NCBI RefSeq assembly: GCF_020150815.1
Contig: NZ_CP083723.1
Location: 2,356,001-2,420,000 of the forward strand
Length of the DNA stretch: 64,000 bases
DNA from: Haloprofundus salilacus
GTDB taxonomy: Archaea > Halobacteriota > Halobacteria > Halobacteriales > Haloferacaceae
Direction: 5' to 3'
Shown: positions 8,927 through 17,415 of the stretch, one piece after another
How positions within the stretch are numbered: the stretch's first letter is position 1
Layout of the letters: each line of letters opens with the position of its first letter
Notes under the pieces: generated by a model
Database searches by the model: none
Told to the model about the DNA's origin: nothing
What the model saw: the letters and a program-made list of their open reading frames with translations, nothing else
Program-made: the position numbers and the translations under genes

Positions 8927-9139
8927 ATGAGTCGAGACCGCACGTCGAGACGACGGTTCGTCCGCATCGCCGGCGCCGCGAGCGTCGCAACCGCAGTCGG
9001 TCTGGCGGGGTGTTCGACGCCGGGCGGCGAGGGAGATGACGAAGAAGGCGGAGAGGGCGGCGAGGGTGGAGAAGGTGGTGAAGGAGAAAACGGCGGCGAA
9101 GAAGACGACTCGGTCACCGGACCGGCTGCCGACGAGTGA
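8927..9139 (+). CDS. Small TAT-exported lipoprotein with a Gly-Glu tail
   Basis: A 70-residue protein. I chose the ATG at 8927, five codons inside the longer frame, because the twin-arginine RRRF then lies near residue 8-11. A hydrophobic stretch ends in the lipobox LAGC, so the mature protein would begin with a lipid-modified Cys at about 28. What remains is only an acidic, repetitive stretch of GGE/EGG units and a short end. No domain is visible. It may be a membrane-anchored acidic peptide; it could also be a decayed remnant of a larger lipoprotein. Confidence 0.6.
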   Translation: MSRDRTSRRRFVRIAGAASVATAVGLAGCSTPGGEGDDEEGGEGGEGGEGGEGENGGEEDDSVTGPAADE

Positions 9140-9159
9140 CCTGACCGCCCTCGCTTCGG

Positions 9160-9960
9160 TTACACCCGTCCGACGGTCACGTCGAACGGGACCACTTCCG
9201 CGCGTCGGTACGTCCCTTCCTGCATCTGGTCGACCACCGACCGGCCCATCTCGCGCCACTCGGCGCGGAGGGCGTCGAACTCCGCCGCCGAGAGCGTCCG
9301 CCGGAGTTCCGTCTCGTAGCCGTCGAGTCCCTCGCCGGTCGCTTTCAGTCGCGCGCTCTGCACGTCGCCATCATCGTACGGCGGTTCGACGACTTTCCGC
9401 TGGTGGTGGCGGCGGGTCCGAATATCGGAGAGGCCCGCGTCGGCGAACAGTTCCGAGACCCGGTCGCCGAGCGCCACGTCCGTCCCCACGCCGTCGAGAT
9501 ACGCCTCGCGGACGCTGCGTTCGAGCGTCACTTCACGGTCGACCGTCGAGTCGACCCCGACCGAGGCGTTGTCGGGTTCGGCGGCCGCGACGAGGTCTGA
9601 GGAGGCACGGGCGAACTCGGAGACGGCCGCGCGCGGGTCGGGGAGGTTACTCAGTAAGGCTTGACAGACGACGAGGTCAGCGGCGTCGTCGACGACGGGA
9701 AGTCGCGTCGCGTCGCCGGCGACGGCTGAGATACCGGTCTGTTCGCGGGCGACCCGGAGCAGGTTCGGGTCGGCGTCGACGCCGACGACCTGCGCGTCGG
9801 GCGCTTCGTCGGCGAGGACGCGGGCGAGTTCGCCCGTGCCGCACCCCACGTCGAGAATCCGACGCCGATTGGGCAGGTCGAGGTCGGCCAGCGCTTCCCG
9901 CGACCCGCCCCACATGCCCTCTCGGGTTCGACTGAGATACTCAGCGGAGAACCGACGCAT
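9160..9960 (-). CDS. Class I SAM-dependent methyltransferase
   Basis: A 266-residue protein with the Rossmann methyltransferase core. Motif I is ILDVGCGTGELA (about residues 34-45). An acidic residue in VVGVDAD (about 58-64) binds the ribose, motif II-like GDATRLPV follows, and then VCQALLSNLPD. The C-terminal 100 residues are a helical lid that would define the substrate. The start at 9960 is chosen because the frame upstream overlaps endonuclease IV and has no homologous residues. It could methylate a small molecule, quinone or protein. It is downstream of nfo on the same strand, with a gap of 71 bases. Confidence 0.8.
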   Translation of the reverse strand: MRRFSAEYLSRTREGMWGGSREALADLDLPNRRRILDVGCGTGELARVLADEAPDAQVVGVDADPNLLRVAREQTGISAVAGDATRLPVVDDAADLVVCQALLSNLPDPRAAVSEFARASSDLVAAAEPDNASVGVDSTVDREVTLERSVREAYLDGVGTDVALGDRVSELFADAGLSDIRTRRHHQRKVVEPPYDDGDVQSARLKATGEGLDGYETELRRTLSAAEFDALRAEWREMGRSVVDQMQEGTYRRAEVVPFDVTVGRV

Positions 9961-10031
9961 GACACGGCGTTCGAGAGCGTCGCTGATAAACGGGGGGATT
10001 CGGCGTCGAAAAGGCGTTGCAGAGTCGGCGC

Positions 10032-10862
10032 TCAGTTCTCGCGCAGTTCCTTCACGCGCGCGATGTTCCACTCGAAGCCTTTCTCCTCGCCGTTCGGCGT
10101 CTCCAGAACCAGCGGCACGTCCGCGAGATCCGGGTGGTTGACGAACGCGTCCATCCCCTCCTCGCCGATGTACCCCTCGCCGATGTGGGCGTGTTCGTCC
10201 TTGTTCGTCCCGCACTCGTGTTTCGAGTCGTTCAGGTGGACGCACTTCAGGTGTTCGAGACCAATTTCGTCGTCGAAAGCGGCCACCGTCTCGTCGACGC
10301 CCTCGGCCGTCGAGAGGTCGTACCCCGCGGCGAACGCGTGGGCCGTGTCGAGACAGACGTCGATTTCCAGGTCGGCTTTTTCGATAACGGCGGCGAGGTG
10401 CGCGAAGTCGCCGCCGAGTTTGGTGCCGCTGCCGGCGTCGCTCTCGACGAGCACCGTTACGCCGTCGGGAACGTCGAGTTTGTCGAGCGCCGACGCGGCG
10501 TTTTCGAGGCCCTGCTCGACACCCGCGCCGGTGTGCGCGCCGAGGTGGACGTTGACGTACTCGACGCCGAGTCGCGCCGCCGCGTCGACCTCCTTCTGCA
10601 TCGAGTCGATAGATTTCTCGCGGAGACCGTCCTTCGGGGTGCAGAGGTTGACGAGATACGACGAGTGGATGACCCACGGACCCTTCAACTCGGCTTCCGT
10701 CCCCTCGCGGAACGCCGCGGCGTCTTCGTCGGCTATCTCCCCGTGTTTCCACACCTGCGGGGAGTGGGTGAATATCTGCCCGCAGTTGCCGCCGACGTTC
10801 GTCTGCCGTTCGACGGCGTTGTCGACGCCGCCCGCAATCGAGACGTGTGCTCCGACTCGCAT
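10032..10862 (-). CDS. nfo: Endonuclease IV (AP endonuclease)
   Basis: A 276-residue TIM-barrel protein of the usual family length. It starts with [12 protein letters not shown] and holds the metal-binding residues of endonuclease IV: His in NVHLGAHTG, Glu in VLVESDAG, Asp-His in [11 protein letters not shown], and His/Asp in [19 protein letters not shown]. The C-terminal Glu lies in VLETPNG. It cuts DNA 5' to abasic sites in base excision repair. The start at 10862 puts the conserved first strand at the N-terminus. Upstream lie the divergent peroxiredoxin gene and 120 bases of intergenic DNA. Confidence 0.95.
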   Translation of the reverse strand: MRVGAHVSIAGGVDNAVERQTNVGGNCGQIFTHSPQVWKHGEIADEDAAAFREGTEAELKGPWVIHSSYLVNLCTPKDGLREKSIDSMQKEVDAAARLGVEYVNVHLGAHTGAGVEQGLENAASALDKLDVPDGVTVLVESDAGSGTKLGGDFAHLAAVIEKADLEIDVCLDTAHAFAAGYDLSTAEGVDETVAAFDDEIGLEHLKCVHLNDSKHECGTNKDEHAHIGEGYIGEEGMDAFVNHPDLADVPLVLETPNGEEKGFEWNIARVKELREN

Positions 10863-10982
10863 ATCAGCGCGGAAGAATCCAACGGGCATAGGAACTTCGG
10901 AGTCGCGGCGGCGCTCCGAGACGCGAAGAGCTAACGTATCGGGATCGAAGACTGTCGTATATCCGAACACGTAGGCGTCGAG

Positions 10983-11489
10983 GTGGGTACGACCGCCCCG
11001 GACGTCACCGGGCAGCTCGTTCGACCGGACGGAAACGTCGCGGAGGAGTCACTTTCGGCGCTGGCGGCGGACAAACCGGTGCTGCTGTCGTTTTACACCG
11101 TAGATTTCAGCCCCGACTGCATCGAGGAGTGGTGCGCGTTCCGCGACTTCGACTGGTTCGCGACCGGCGAGCGGGTGCAGGTCGTCGGCATGAGCAAATC
11201 CGGCGTGCGAATCCACCGGCAGTTCATCAAACGGCTCGACCTCGGCTTTCCGCTGTACTCCGACGCCGACCTCGACATCGCCGAGGCGTTCGGCGTCGAC
11301 TACCGCGCGTTCGGCATCTCGCGGCAGGCGCGACGCTCCTGTTTTCTCCTCGACGAGTCGATGACGGTTCGGTACAAGTGGGTCGGCGAACACTGGCTGG
11401 ACCCGACGCGCGACACGCCGCCGGTCGGCGAGATTCACGAGGCGGTTCGGGCGGAACTCGGCGACGAGGAGGAGACGTTCGGGTTCTGA
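10983..11489 (+). CDS. Peroxiredoxin (AhpC/TSA, redoxin domain)
   Basis: A 168-residue thioredoxin-fold protein. The active-site region is [11 protein letters not shown] (about residues 38-48): the second Cys aligns with the distal position of the family's CTxExC motif and the first with the peroxidatic Cys. The pattern [17 protein letters not shown] follows, as in AhpC-TSA enzymes. It would reduce peroxides in the cytoplasm. The start is a GTG at 10983; no in-frame ATG lies upstream, and a few more residues upstream cannot be excluded. It is divergent from nfo, so two stress-related genes share one intergenic region. Confidence 0.8.
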   Translation: MGTTAPDVTGQLVRPDGNVAEESLSALAADKPVLLSFYTVDFSPDCIEEWCAFRDFDWFATGERVQVVGMSKSGVRIHRQFIKRLDLGFPLYSDADLDIAEAFGVDYRAFGISRQARRSCFLLDESMTVRYKWVGEHWLDPTRDTPPVGEIHEAVRAELGDEEETFGF

Positions 11490-11502
11490 GTCGCCGCCCC
11501 GG

Positions 11503-12321
11503 CTACCGCGACTCGGCGCGCCGCCGGACCCAGTCGTCGGACTCGTACTTCTCCCGCGCTCGCGTCCGTGCGCGGTCCAGTTCCTCGTCGGTCCACTCAC
11601 CTTCCTCGGCTTCGACCCACTCGCCGAGTGCGTCTTCGAGCGCCGAAACCGCCTCTTCCCGTGAGATATCGGCTTGCTCGTCGATGCCGGTGACGCGCTC
11701 TCGGAACGCCTTCGCGTCGATGCCGGGGTCGGCGAACACGCCGAGATGTCGGTCGGCGAGGACGCTGTACGTCAGCGACCCGTGCTGGATGACGGCGTCG
11801 CGGCGGCGGTACTGCGCATTGCCGCTTATTTTCCGCCCGCCGGCGACCACGTCGTGGGCGGGGTGGAGTTCCCGCAGGTAGCACGCCGGTTGGTGGATGG
11901 CCGGCAGTTGCTCGTCGGCGAAGTCGGCGTCGACTCCCATCCGCTCGAAGCCGTCGAGGACCGGCGTGCAGAGCAGGTGATAGCAGTCGAGCAGGCGACT
12001 CGGCAGTTCCGCCGCGGGGGCGGTGATGGAGTAGGAGATGTCGCCGTACGCGTCGTGGTAGATGCCGCCGCCGCCGGTCTGGCGGCGCGTGACGGTGATT
12101 CCCTCGCGCTCGCAGAGCGCCCAGTCGACCGTCTGGGGCTCCTGTCGGTAGCCGAGCGAGAGCGTGCTCGGCTCCCATCGGTAGACGCGAACCGTTCGCG
12201 GGCCGCCGTCGGCGGCGGTTTCGGCGGCGATCTCGTCCAGCGCCATGTTCATCGGTCCCGACCGGGACTCCTCGCGGACGAGTCGCCACTGCTGGTCGGC
12301 CGACGGCGCGTCGTCGGTCAT
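11503..12321 (-). CDS. Biotin/lipoate A/B protein ligase family protein (LplA-like)
   Basis: A 272-residue protein with the LplA fold. VTRRQTGGGGIYHDAYGD (about residues 75-92) matches the RRxxGGGxVxHD substrate-binding loop, and the catalytic Lys lies in GGRKISGNAQ (about residues 160-169). LplA attaches lipoate to 2-oxoacid dehydrogenase E2 or the glycine cleavage H protein. Some haloarchaeal paralogues are of unknown target. The start is chosen at MTDDAPS (12321). A dihydrolipoamide dehydrogenase-like gene begins at the far end of the window, but it is too distant to infer a link. It is convergent with the peroxiredoxin gene. Confidence 0.8.
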   Translation of the reverse strand: MTDDAPSADQQWRLVREESRSGPMNMALDEIAAETAADGGPRTVRVYRWEPSTLSLGYRQEPQTVDWALCEREGITVTRRQTGGGGIYHDAYGDISYSITAPAAELPSRLLDCYHLLCTPVLDGFERMGVDADFADEQLPAIHQPACYLRELHPAHDVVAGGRKISGNAQYRRRDAVIQHGSLTYSVLADRHLGVFADPGIDAKAFRERVTGIDEQADISREEAVSALEDALGEWVEAEEGEWTDEELDRARTRAREKYESDDWVRRRAESR

Positions 12322-12419
12322 AGGCGACAGTAGGCGCGAGCGGCGGAAAGCGATTACGACGTGCGGCGAGAGCACGGAGAAGAGCGAGACGGGTATTTGG
12401 ACGGGGCGTATACCGCCGG

Positions 12420-13085
12420 TTACGGGCCGAACTGTTCGGCCGCGTAGGCGGCGAGGTGACCGTGGGCGCGGCGGAGTCGTTCCGAGAGCGCCTGATGGCT
12501 GATTCCGAGTTCGGCGGCGAGTTCGGAGAGTTCGGCCCCGCGCGGCACCTGGTAGTAGCCGCCGTCGAGCGCCGCTCGGAGCGCCTCGCGCTGTGAGGCG
12601 GTGAGTCCGAACATGTCGTCGACGTTCGACCCTTCTCGGGCAGTTTCGAACTCACGAATCCGCTGGACGGAGAATCCAGCCGCTTCTTTTTCGGTGATAC
12701 TGAGCGTCCGCGAGAGCGAGTCTCGGTGTGGAAAGAGGATGCGGAACGTCCACGCGTCGTTGCGCGCGGAGGCGTTCATAATTGTCGCACCCTCGTCGTC
12801 GAGCAACCGGGCGACCGGCTCGAAACCTTCGGCCCAGTCGAGACGGTAGAGCCGTTTCTCACCCTGATTTTTCAGTAGCGCCGCTTCGGTGAGCGTGTGG
12901 TCTGCGGCCAGCGCCTGGTCCAGCGCGCCCCAGTCCTCACAGCGCATCCAGACGAACGCGAGCAGGCGGTCAGTTCCGTGGGCGGCGACGGACTCCGCTT
13001 CGATTTCGAGACCTGGAACAGTGGCGAGCGTGCTCTGAAGCGGGAACTGCTCGGTCGGATGTTCGAGGGTTGCGACGACGCTCAT
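12420..13085 (-). CDS. Bat-type (HTH-10) transcriptional regulator
   Basis: A 221-residue protein. The N-terminal 150 residues are an alpha/beta sensor region with no recognised ligand motif. The C-terminal part, starting FGLTASQREALRAAL and ending with the helix-turn-helix LAAELGISHQALSERLRRAH, is the bacterio-opsin-activator HTH common in haloarchaea. It is cytoplasmic and presumably a DNA-binding activator or repressor. It lies 103 bases upstream of the end of the gas-vesicle block on the same strand but is not in the operon. A role in gas-vesicle control is possible only by proximity. Confidence 0.82.
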   Translation of the reverse strand: MSVVATLEHPTEQFPLQSTLATVPGLEIEAESVAAHGTDRLLAFVWMRCEDWGALDQALAADHTLTEAALLKNQGEKRLYRLDWAEGFEPVARLLDDEGATIMNASARNDAWTFRILFPHRDSLSRTLSITEKEAAGFSVQRIREFETAREGSNVDDMFGLTASQREALRAALDGGYYQVPRGAELSELAAELGISHQALSERLRRAHGHLAAYAAEQFGP

Positions 13086-13188
13086 ACCGACTTCGAACGC
13101 GCTCGAAGGGGATTAGTAATGGGACGGATATCCGAAACTGTTCGCGTTACTGGTTCGTTTCGCCGCGCGAACAGTCGCGCACACGCAC

Positions 13189-13497
13189 TTAATCCGAGCC
13201 TGTCTCGTCGTCTCCGCCGGGCGTAATCGGTTCGGGACGCCGTCCCGAACTAGGCCGGACCCCTCGCGATTCGTTCGGTCGCTGGAGCGCTCGCCCGCGC
13301 ACCGTACTGTCCCAGTCGCTGAACAGTCCGTAGTCGGTCATCGTCTCCATCCCGGCCAGCGCTGCGCGCAGTTGGAGTCCGACGAGCGGAATGCCCGCGA
13401 CGACGATGACCACGTCCGCCTGTATCATCACCCCCTCGGTGAGCAACACGTCGAGGAGATCGACGACCGCGTCGTCCGAGCGACGCGTCGGTCTCAC
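13189..13497 (-). CDS. gvpM: Gas vesicle protein GvpM (GvpA/J/M family)
   Basis: A 102-residue protein with the GvpA-type fold: AVVDLLDVLLTEGVMIQADVVIVVAGIPLVGLQLRAA resembles GvpA and GvpJ strongly. A 45-residue polar C-terminal tail follows that is longer than in Halobacterium GvpM (about 84 residues). The start is a GTG whose last bases overlap the gvpL stop (GTGA), so the two are translationally coupled. GvpM is a minor structural or nucleation component and is one of the eight genes known as essential in Haloferax transformants. It is the last gene of the gvpF-M operon. Confidence 0.9.
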   Translation of the reverse strand: MRPTRRSDDAVVDLLDVLLTEGVMIQADVVIVVAGIPLVGLQLRAALAGMETMTDYGLFSDWDSTVRGRALQRPNESRGVRPSSGRRPEPITPGGDDETGSD

Positions 13498-14435
13498 CGC
13501 GAGCGACCTCCCGCGTTGCCGGCGTCGGGTGCTTCCGCGTCGCCATCGGTAGTTCTCGCTTCGTCGCCAGCGTCGGTTGTTCTCCCGTCTCCGTCGTCGG
13601 TGCCTTCTTCGTCGTCGAGCGACGGTGCGAACGTGTACGGCGGCCACGGGCCGGTGTACTGCACCTCGGTCGTCGCCGGGTCCGCCTCGACGTCGTCGAG
13701 AACGTCGCCGATGGGTATCTCGTTCTCTTCGGGCGCGAGGACGGCGACCCGAAACGAGGGACCGCCCTCGGAGTCGCCGGCGTCGTCGAGCGACACCGAC
13801 GGGCGGCCGAGCTCCTCCATCTCGTCGACTAGCGGGTCGAGCCGCTCGGCGAGTGCCGCCACGCGCTCTTCCCGCTCGGCGTACACGAGCTCCGAAAGCC
13901 GCTTGTCGTACTGTTTCTGGACGAGAAACGACGTTCCCTCCGAGGAGGACTCCAGCGTCTCGGCGAGTTCGCCCAGTTTCTCGTCGGACGCTTGGACCGT
14001 CTCGGTCAATGCGTCTTCGTCCCATCCGACCTCGATACGGTACTCCCACTTGCCCGAGAACGCGTTGAGATACTGTCGCTGCGTCTCGACCGTCTCCGCC
14101 AGCCAGCGTTCGACCGACGCGTCGCCGCCTTCGACGACGGTTCCGAACCGGAGCGGCAGCGGCGTTCCGAACGCCTCGCCCGCCGCGTCGACGACGTGCT
14201 GGTGGCGGAGCAGCGACTGTTTGACCGCCGAGAGGTCGCTCGGGTTCGGCGTCGCCTCGCAGCGGTGGACGACTGCGCCGACGCCGTCGGCCGCGACGAG
14301 GTACGCCTCCGCGCCGTCGACGCCGTTCGACTCTCTCCACTCGGATTCGTCGTCGTCTTCGTTGACGCCGACGACGCAGTAGACGTACCGGCCGTCGTCG
14401 ACGTTCGTACCCGGTTCGGCGGTCGGCGCGCTCAC
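13494..14435 (-). CDS. gvpL: Gas vesicle protein GvpL (GvpF/L family)
   Basis: A 313-residue GvpF/L-family protein. The N-terminal domain begins RYVYCVVGV, and the C-terminal domain ends with VQYTGPWPPYTF (about residues 259-270), the same signature found in GvpF here (VQYTGPWAPYNF). A Thr/Asp/Gly-rich tail of about 40 residues follows the signature. GvpL is an essential accessory protein that binds many other Gvp proteins in Haloferax and is thought to be a scaffold in assembly. The ATG overlaps the gvpK stop by four bases. Confidence 0.93.
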   Translation of the reverse strand: MSAPTAEPGTNVDDGRYVYCVVGVNEDDDESEWRESNGVDGAEAYLVAADGVGAVVHRCEATPNPSDLSAVKQSLLRHQHVVDAAGEAFGTPLPLRFGTVVEGGDASVERWLAETVETQRQYLNAFSGKWEYRIEVGWDEDALTETVQASDEKLGELAETLESSSEGTSFLVQKQYDKRLSELVYAEREERVAALAERLDPLVDEMEELGRPSVSLDDAGDSEGGPSFRVAVLAPEENEIPIGDVLDDVEADPATTEVQYTGPWPPYTFAPSLDDEEGTDDGDGRTTDAGDEARTTDGDAEAPDAGNAGGRSR

Positions 14436-14743
14436 CGCGACTCGACCCCCAGTTCGCCGTCGCGGAGGTCGATCAGCGCGTCGTTGACCAGCGCGTCGAG
14501 GTCCCCGCGCAGTCGGTCCACGTCGTCGCCGACACCGACCTCATCTTTCAGGCGCTCGATCTCGTCTTCGAGCTGCGCGAGGTGGCCGCCGAGTCGCTCT
14601 ATCTCCTCGTCGGTGAGCGCCCCCGACTCCATGCGCCGTATCGCCTCGCGTTCGAGCGCGTCGATGAGTATCTCGACGACGGCGACGACCAGCGCGAACA
14701 GGCCGTCGGAGGCGTCGTCGCCGTCGATTTCAACGGTCGACAT
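14432..14743 (-). CDS. gvpK: Gas vesicle protein GvpK
   Basis: A 103-residue helical protein. An N-terminal amphipathic helix (LFALVVAVVEILIDALEREA) is followed by a coiled coil (ERLGGHLAQLEDEIERLKDEV), as in the GvpK family (about 110 residues in Halobacterium). GvpK is one of the eight genes needed for gas vesicle formation in Haloferax; its biochemical role is unclear. The ATG at 14743 lies 14 bases inside the end of gvpJ. Downstream gvpL overlaps by four bases. Confidence 0.92.
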   Translation of the reverse strand: MSTVEIDGDDASDGLFALVVAVVEILIDALEREAIRRMESGALTDEEIERLGGHLAQLEDEIERLKDEVGVGDDVDRLRGDLDALVNDALIDLRDGELGVESR

Positions 14744-15146
14744 CGCCACCCCCCGACTCGGCGGTCGCTTCGGGCGTCTCGGACGAGTCGTCCGCTTCGG
14801 TTTCGGTATCCTCGTCGTCCTCTTCGTGCTCCTTGGTCGTCTCTGCCTCCACGTCGGTGCTCGACGCGTCGATGATGGGCGCGAGCGGACCGTCTTCGCC
14901 CTCCGGGAGTGCTTCTCGACCCGACGCCGCCTCGACGCGCCGCATGTCGGTCCCCTCGGGGAACTGTAGCCCGTACTGGGCGGCCGTCTCGAACGACGCG
15001 ATGGCCGCCCGGAGCTCAATTCCGAGTAACTCCGTCTCGCCGACGGAGACGACGATGTCCGCGTTGATGACGATGCCTTTGTCCAGCAACATCTCGACTA
15101 CGTCGGCGAGACTGTCGCTCGTCCGCGTGGGACCGGGGCTACTCAT
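14730..15146 (-). CDS. gvpJ: Gas vesicle protein GvpJ (GvpA/J/M family)
   Basis: A 138-residue protein. Residues 11-60 are a GvpA-like domain (SLADVVEMLLDKGIVINADIVVSVGETELLGIEL). After it comes a long acidic tail of about 55 residues rich in Glu, Asp and Thr. GvpJ is a minor shell component thought to form vesicle tips or nuclei. The gene overlaps gvpI by eight bases and gvpK by 14. The acidic tail is longer than in the classic Halobacterium protein (about 114 residues) and may hold water or bind partners; that is inference. Confidence 0.92.
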   Translation of the reverse strand: MSSPGPTRTSDSLADVVEMLLDKGIVINADIVVSVGETELLGIELRAAIASFETAAQYGLQFPEGTDMRRVEAASGREALPEGEDGPLAPIIDASSTDVEAETTKEHEEDDEDTETEADDSSETPEATAESGGGDVDR

Positions 15147-16002
15147 CGTCTGGCACCCCCTTCTCGAACCGCGGGCCGTAGATTCGTTCGAGACCCTCGG
15201 CGTCGGAGTGTCGCACCTGCTTCGGAACCGTCGAGTGCCGCGTCGCACCGGCGTCGGGACGGGTGCTCGGTATGAACGACCGAGCGGTTGGGTTCCGGGA
15301 GTTCGAGGTCGAACTGGCCCGCTGCCGGAACCGTTTCTCGTTGTACTCCCGCATCCGGTCGAGTTCCTGGTGGGCGACGATGATGCCGCGACGGAACTCC
15401 TCTATGGCCGCTCTCAGCTCCGACTGGATGACCGCCTGCGACACCTCCGTCTGCGCCATCGTCGTCTCCTCGTCGGAGCCGAGAAGCGAGTCGCCGAAGA
15501 GGTCGCCGTCGCCCCCGAAACCGCCGATACCGCCGTCGTTTTCGTCGCTTTCGTCGTCGGTCTGTACCATCCCGTCGTCGGTGAACGCGTCGACGGCTTC
15601 CTCCAGTTCGGCGTACTCCTCGCGGGTGCGCTGGAGATCCGTCTCGGTCAGAAGCGAACTCAGGTTGACCAGTTGGACGAGTTTTGCGACGTTCACCGCC
15701 GCCTTCGGGTTTCCGTCCGCGAGCGCCTCCGGGAGTTCGTCGAACGAGATTGCCTCCGGCAGTCGGTCTACGTCGGTGTTATCGAGGAGCGTCGAGAGGT
15801 CGACCGTCGAGAGGAGTTCGGCCGCTTCGACGGCGACATCGACCAGTAGGTCGAGGTCGGTCGCGAGCTGCTCGCCCGCGGTCGCTTCGCCGTCGCCGTC
15901 GTCCGAGAGGCGGCCGAGAATCTCGACGGCGGTGTCGTAGAGGTCGTCGACGCCGTCCAGTGCGTCCATCGGATCGGATCCGGTCTCCGCGTCGGTACTC
16001 AT
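15139..16002 (-). CDS. gvpI: GvpI-position protein, long form with an added N-terminal region
   Basis: A 287-residue protein in the slot where gvpI sits in other clusters, between gvpH and gvpJ, with ATG overlapping the gvpH stop. The N-terminal 150 residues are helical and acidic (DLDLLVDVAVEAAELL, FDELPEALADGNPKAAVNVAKL). A Gly/Asp-rich linker comes next. The C-terminal 110 residues are basic and start with a helix (VIQSELRAAIEEFRRGIIVAHQELDRM), then an RNPTARS motif. Known GvpI proteins are short and basic, about 145 residues, so only the C-terminal part would correspond. It is not essential in Haloferax models. I am confident of the gene, less of the name. Confidence 0.7.
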   Translation of the reverse strand: MSTDAETGSDPMDALDGVDDLYDTAVEILGRLSDDGDGEATAGEQLATDLDLLVDVAVEAAELLSTVDLSTLLDNTDVDRLPEAISFDELPEALADGNPKAAVNVAKLVQLVNLSSLLTETDLQRTREEYAELEEAVDAFTDDGMVQTDDESDENDGGIGGFGGDGDLFGDSLLGSDEETTMAQTEVSQAVIQSELRAAIEEFRRGIIVAHQELDRMREYNEKRFRQRASSTSNSRNPTARSFIPSTRPDAGATRHSTVPKQVRHSDAEGLERIYGPRFEKGVPDDE

Positions 16003-16535
16003 GTGTTTTCCTCCATCTCCGCCAGTTCGAGTTGCGCGTGGAGCACGTGGTTCCGGAACGTCGTCTCCACGAGCGTCATCGGCTGGTCGAACGTCACCCG
16101 GCCGACCGGTCGGTCGTCGACGCTCACGACCAGCGTCTCGCCGTCGTCGCTCAACGTCGTCTCGACGCGCTCCTCTGAGACGCCGGGAACGTCGGCGAGC
16201 ACGTAGTAGGAGTCGCCGTCGACGCGGCTGTCGAGGTGGAGGTTCGACGCGTCAAACGAGTCGTCTACCTGCACGCGACGTGTGCGGTCGGACCGCTCCG
16301 GCTCCGCGTTCGGTCGGCCGGACAGCCCCGTTCTGATCGAGTAGTCGAAGTCGGCGTCGGCCGACCCGAAGCGCGTGCTGCCGGTTCCGATGCTACGGTT
16401 CTCGCCGCGGTCGTCAGTCTCAGCGAGCGCTTCCAGAAACGACTGGACGCGCCCGAGAAGTCCGCGGGGCGGCCAGTCGACCGGTTCGTCGTCGGGCTCG
16501 TCGTCGCGTCGGTCGGTCGGTCGGTCGTCGGTCAC
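15999..16535 (-). CDS. gvpH: Gas vesicle protein GvpH (HSP20-like)
   Basis: A 178-residue protein. The first 85 residues are polar and disordered. The C-terminal 90 residues are an alpha-crystallin-like domain: YYVLADVPGVSEERVETTL and TLVVSVDDRPVGRVTF match the small heat-shock fold. GvpH acts as a chaperone-like accessory protein and is dispensable in Haloferax models. The ATG overlaps the gvpG stop by four bases and its own stop overlaps gvpI. Confidence 0.88.
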   Translation of the reverse strand: MTDDRPTDRRDDEPDDEPVDWPPRGLLGRVQSFLEALAETDDRGENRSIGTGSTRFGSADADFDYSIRTGLSGRPNAEPERSDRTRRVQVDDSFDASNLHLDSRVDGDSYYVLADVPGVSEERVETTLSDDGETLVVSVDDRPVGRVTFDQPMTLVETTFRNHVLHAQLELAEMEENT

Positions 16536-16789
16536 GTCTGTGCCACCTGTACGTTACCGCTGAGCAGTTTTTGTTGCATCTCTTCGGCCAGTTCGAGGTC
16601 GTCTCGGAGCTCCTCGCTCCGCGTTTCGTACGTCTCTCTGTCCAGTTCGCCGAGTTCGTACAGCAATCGCGTCTCCTTCAGTTGGTCCTGAATCGCGCCC
16701 ACGTCGTACACCTCGTTCACCGCCATCGTGTGCAGCGTGTCCGCGATGGTCATAAGCGGCTTCACCAGGAGTGTATCGAGTATAAACAT
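16532..16789 (-). CDS. gvpG: Gas vesicle protein GvpG
   Basis: An 85-residue helical protein: FILDTLLVKPLMTIADTLHTMAV, then a charged coiled coil (ELDRETYETRSEELRDDLELAEEM). This is the full GvpG family length. GvpG is essential in the eight-gene minimal set. The ATG at 16789 overlaps the gvpF stop (ATGA), which decides this start over the longer frame. Confidence 0.93.
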   Translation of the reverse strand: MFILDTLLVKPLMTIADTLHTMAVNEVYDVGAIQDQLKETRLLYELGELDRETYETRSEELRDDLELAEEMQQKLLSGNVQVAQT

Positions 16790-17415
16790 CACTGGGCTCC
16801 CTGGGCACCGATCTCGATGTCGACGAAGTTGTACGGGGCCCACGGCCCCGTGTACTGTACTTTCAGTTGCCCCTCGTACGCCTCCGTCACGTCACCCATC
16901 ACCTCGTCGAACGCCTCGCGGTCCTCGTGGGCGACGAGATAGGAATCGTTGACGACGAGACGGTCGCTGAACAGGTCGTTCTCGGCGCGGTCGTTGCTCA
17001 CCTCGCCGAGGCGCTCTCTCACGTCGTCGCGCACCGCCTCGCGGTCGACGTCGACGCCCTCCTCGGTGACGAGTTTGACCCCGAGTTCGACTTTGCCGTC
17101 GACGTTCATCAACGCCCGACGGAAGGCGCGCTGTCCACCGCGAAGGACGCTTTTCAGCGCGCGGGCGTTCTTGAACGTCATCCCGAAGCGCATCGGGACG
17201 ACGGTTCGGTCTTCGATGAGCGCCTGGAGGACGTCGTCGTGGAGTCGGGCGTTCTCGTCGGTCTGCTCGGGTTCCATCGTGTCGATGTCGCTCACGATGG
17301 CCGAGTAGCGTCGGTAGTCGACGGTGTACACCGACGTCGCGTCCTCGACGGCCGGGAGGTCCAACTCGAACGACCCGTCGTCTGTCACCCCGTACGTGTA
17401 AAGATACTCAGTCAT
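16789..17415 (-). CDS. gvpF: Gas vesicle protein GvpF (GvpF/L family)
   Basis: A 208-residue GvpF/L-family protein. It starts TEYLYTYGVTDDG and holds VVPMRFGMTFKN in the middle and the C-terminal signature VQYTGPWAPYNF. GvpF lies on the gas-facing surface in some species and binds GvpA in haloarchaea. It is the first gene of gvpFGHIJKLM. On the minus strand a TATATTAA at 17438-17445 lies about 25 bases before the ATG, so the transcript is probably leaderless. Regulators gvpD and gvpE, which usually precede gvpF, are absent. Confidence 0.95.
   Translation of the reverse strand: MTEYLYTYGVTDDGSFELDLPAVEDATSVYTVDYRRYSAIVSDIDTMEPEQTDENARLHDDVLQALIEDRTVVPMRFGMTFKNARALKSVLRGGQRAFRRALMNVDGKVELGVKLVTEEGVDVDREAVRDDVRERLGEVSNDRAENDLFSDRLVVNDSYLVAHEDREAFDEVMGDVTEAYEGQLKVQYTGPWAPYNFVDIEIGAQGAQ

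Noticed and set aside
9961-10752. Extension of the methyltransferase frame into the endonuclease IV gene
   Set aside because: The extra residues are Arg-rich frame-shifted readings of nfo on the same strand; the methyltransferase family begins at the ATG at 9960.
13372-14382. A 336-codon Ser-rich plus-strand frame over gvpM/gvpL
   Set aside because: Antisense of gvpL and gvpM; the minus-strand genes are supported by family motifs and overlapping start/stop codons.
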